From NCBI GenBank assembly GCA_028015205.1, contig CM051517.1, positions 58,217,455 through 58,281,454 of the forward strand: a stretch of 64,000 bases of DNA, read 5' to 3'. Source of the DNA: Mytilisepta virgata (Eukaryota; Mollusca; Bivalvia; Mytilida; Mytilidae). How positions within the stretch are numbered: position 1 is the first letter of the stretch; every line of letters starts with the position of its first letter. The position numbers were made by a program, and so were the translations under genes. Shown one piece after another: positions 61,947 through 64,000 of this stretch. The notes beneath the pieces were generated by a model. The model was not told the DNA's origin. It saw only the letters and a program-made list of their open reading frames with translations, and ran no database searches.

Positions 61947-62223
61947 TTAAGGTATCCGGACCATAAATGACCACGTGATTATTCAAAAGTTCCCGGATGT
62001 TCCATACAACGCAATTCAAATGACCTCGGAAATTATCGGCAAACTTCGGAAATGTCAATATAACTAACATATTTTTACAGACTGCATATAAGCAACAGAG
62101 TGTGTTTCAGCTTGAGAAAAATATATATACAACATTCCAGCTTTAAATTTTTTGGTTCAGCCATTCACGGTCAAAAAGAGATACACTTTTCGTTCATGAT
62201 CTATTATGGTCCGGATACCTTAA
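61947..62223. mobile_element. MITE-like element with TTAA at both ends
   Basis: TTAAGGTATCCGGACCATAA at 61947 and its reverse complement ending 62223 (with one change near the inner edge) enclose 277 bp without an ORF. TTAA at each outer end fits a TTAA target duplication of piggyBac type, but TTAA could instead belong to the repeat. Confidence 0.75.
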
Positions 62224-63149
62224 TACCAAGTATTAGGGTGTAACGATATACCAGTATATCATATTTAGTTAATGGTGTAATACATTACAATTTTTTCTGG
62301 TACCTGGAAATTCATAATAATTTTCAGACATAAATTAAAGCTTTCTGTACTATAAAGTACAAAAATGTACAAAAATGGCATACATGTACCAGTTTTATTA
62401 TTCAAAGCAAAATCTTGCTACAATATTCTCTAAATACTGTTCAGGTACATAAATCCTCCATGTAACAGTACTTATTAAGTTTTAAATAGAATATAAATTG
62501 CTTTCATATTAGGTAACTTAAAAGGCAGTACAAATTGCAATATGTGAGCACTGTATCGAAATATATCACTATACATTTTTTGGTGACATTATTTATCAAT
62601 TAAGCATTTCATTTATTAACATTCCAAAGATGGAAAAGATAAAAATAAAATCTGCAAGCCTTTACTTTTTTGTCAATTAAATGTTTAAGGGTAGGAACCA
62701 AAATTAGTAGATGTATCAATCATGGATCAGGAAACCAGAAAAAAAACATCTTATTTTATTTTACACTAAATTTTCTTATACAAAATGGAATTTTATATTC
62801 AAAATCAAGACAAATGGAAAGTCTATGAATGCTGTGCAGAAAAATTTGGCTTTGGGAGCTAAATGTAGTCCAAGACCATATCCGAAGTTAATAAATGGCA
62901 GTGACAACTAGCCAAAATAATATGTGTGTTTCCAGTTTCCCAACCAACCCTTAATTTCCGGTTTCAACCCTGAAAATATTATTGGCGAAAAAATGTAAAA
63001 AATTTCAGACTCATCTGAACAAACAAATATATTGTTGTTTACTATATTCAAGTTTTGTTTTCAAGTTTGAACCATGCTGACTTCCAGGATATACCTTATT
63101 GTTATTTAGAATGTACATAATTTTGCTTTCATTTATTTATAATTATGCA

Positions 63150-63345
63150 TCAAACGGTCATAGCTGTCCTATAAACCGGTCCATGTTAAAAACCATTAGC
63201 GATACATTCGCCATGATCTTGGGTCAAAGATGTCCTATAACTGGTCCTAGCATAAAACAATCAGCAATGCACTCACCATTAAAATCTTTGATCAAGGTAA
63301 GTTTATATATCTTGGTCAAAGTTGTCCTATAACCCCCATTTAAGT
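63150..63345 (+). repeat. Degenerate short repeat, GTCCTATAA units
   Basis: GTCCTATAAMC-type words recur near 63168, 63229 and 63325, with TTGGTCAAAG and CGATACATTCGCCAT/GCAATGCACTCACCAT between them. The frame across it is not convincing as protein. Confidence 0.4.
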
Positions 63346-63544
63346 GGTCTGCGGGCCGATCGATACATCCTTAATTCAACAGTAATTTCTGTAAAATTTT
63401 GTGTGGAAATGGCAAGTGGCCTACTGTGTGTTTTTTTTTCAAACTGCAAGTGTTTTTTGGGGAACAAATAATTATTTCTTTAAAATAAAAGTGAACAGTA
63501 CTACACTATCTTATGTTTCCTAGAGTCGTAATGAATTATTATCT

Positions 63545-63815
63545 TTTCCAGTGCTGAAATGTCCCAAACATTTTACAAGAGCCGATTTTTGTGTGCACTT
63601 CACTGATTTTTTCATCATTGATGACGTCACCACAAACAAATGTGACGTTGCAGAATATGTGCAAGTTTTGTTTCAAAAACTTTGATCCTTGTTGATGTTC
63701 AGGACATATCAAACTGTTATTTTAAACATACAGATTACAGAAAAGAAATGAAGCCTTGAATTTTTCATCAAGAAATCAGTTGCCAAAGTATGCGAGACAC
63801 ATACATACACAGTAG
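63545..63815 (+). repeat. Diverged duplicate of SLC22 intron-2 sequence
   Basis: Aligns in the same orientation with about 408-530 plus 811-895. Shared words include ACAAGAGC, GAATAT, TTGTTTCAAAA, ATCAAGAAATCAGTTGCCAAAG (left: ATGAAGAAATCAGTTTCCAAAG, shown only in part here) and GACACATAC. At 63710-63720 it has CAAACTGTTAT where the left copy has the SINE and its duplicated CAAATTGTTAT. Confidence 0.7.
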
Positions 63816-64000
63816 TGGCCAATATTGGCTATAACTTGACTTGAGTAAGCAGGCTAAGGAGTAAGGTTATTTTTCAAGGAAAAATCTGGGAATAGTGTTA
63901 AAGGGTCTGGGATCTGGTTATCCATTGTAAGATATTATCAGGGGACCTAAATTTATCAAGACTTTCTGCAGAAATCATTCAATGTCAATGATGCGTTTAC

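Overview
This is a eukaryotic, intron-rich, AT-rich window. It looks like a bivalve mollusc, probably a mytilid mussel. The basis is short exons with GT-AG introns, tRNA-headed SINEs and several repeat families of the bivalve 'pearl'/Helentron-like type. That type has an internal tandem array, then an ACGG-, ACG- or GCC-rich tract, then a terminal hairpin. The species call is inference; nothing here is bacterial or viral.

Two protein-coding genes can be supported, both on the minus strand. (1) Positions 47-4939 hold the first three coding exons of an SLC22-like (organic ion transporter) MFS protein. The gene runs off the left edge. (2) Positions 23294-53899 hold what looks like a complete coding sequence for a TTLL6/TTLL13-like tubulin polyglutamylase. 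I joined 17 coding exons whose phases all agree, giving about 1040 residues from an ATG with an upstream in-frame stop to a TGA. It has an acidic N-terminus, a full TTL (ATP-grasp) domain, a basic microtubule-binding-like segment and a long Ser-rich tail.

The rest is intron and intergenic DNA dominated by repeats. 2.2-4.5 kb: a SINE and a hairpin-ended element inside SLC22 intron 1. 5.4-9.6 kb: degenerate tandem elements and an 86/90-bp array. 11.2-13.8 kb: an inverted-repeat element with a second copy of the hairpin-ended element nested in it. 15.1-16.5 kb: another array. 20.5-22 kb: a MITE-like element and an array. Inside the TTLL gene: two SINEs of one family, a different SINE nested in a hairpin-ended element, MITEs, a 146-bp array, and a 57-bp tandem duplication that copies the 3' end and splice donor of one exon. 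54-64 kb: 192-bp and 181-bp arrays, two small inverted-repeat elements, a perfect 66-bp inverted repeat and a diverged copy of DNA from SLC22 intron 2.

No rRNA gene, CRISPR, operon or autonomous transposase/Rep-helicase gene was recognised. The most informative signals are several structurally datable insertions (target duplications, empty sites, nesting), the duplicated splice-donor block, and the long perfect hairpin.
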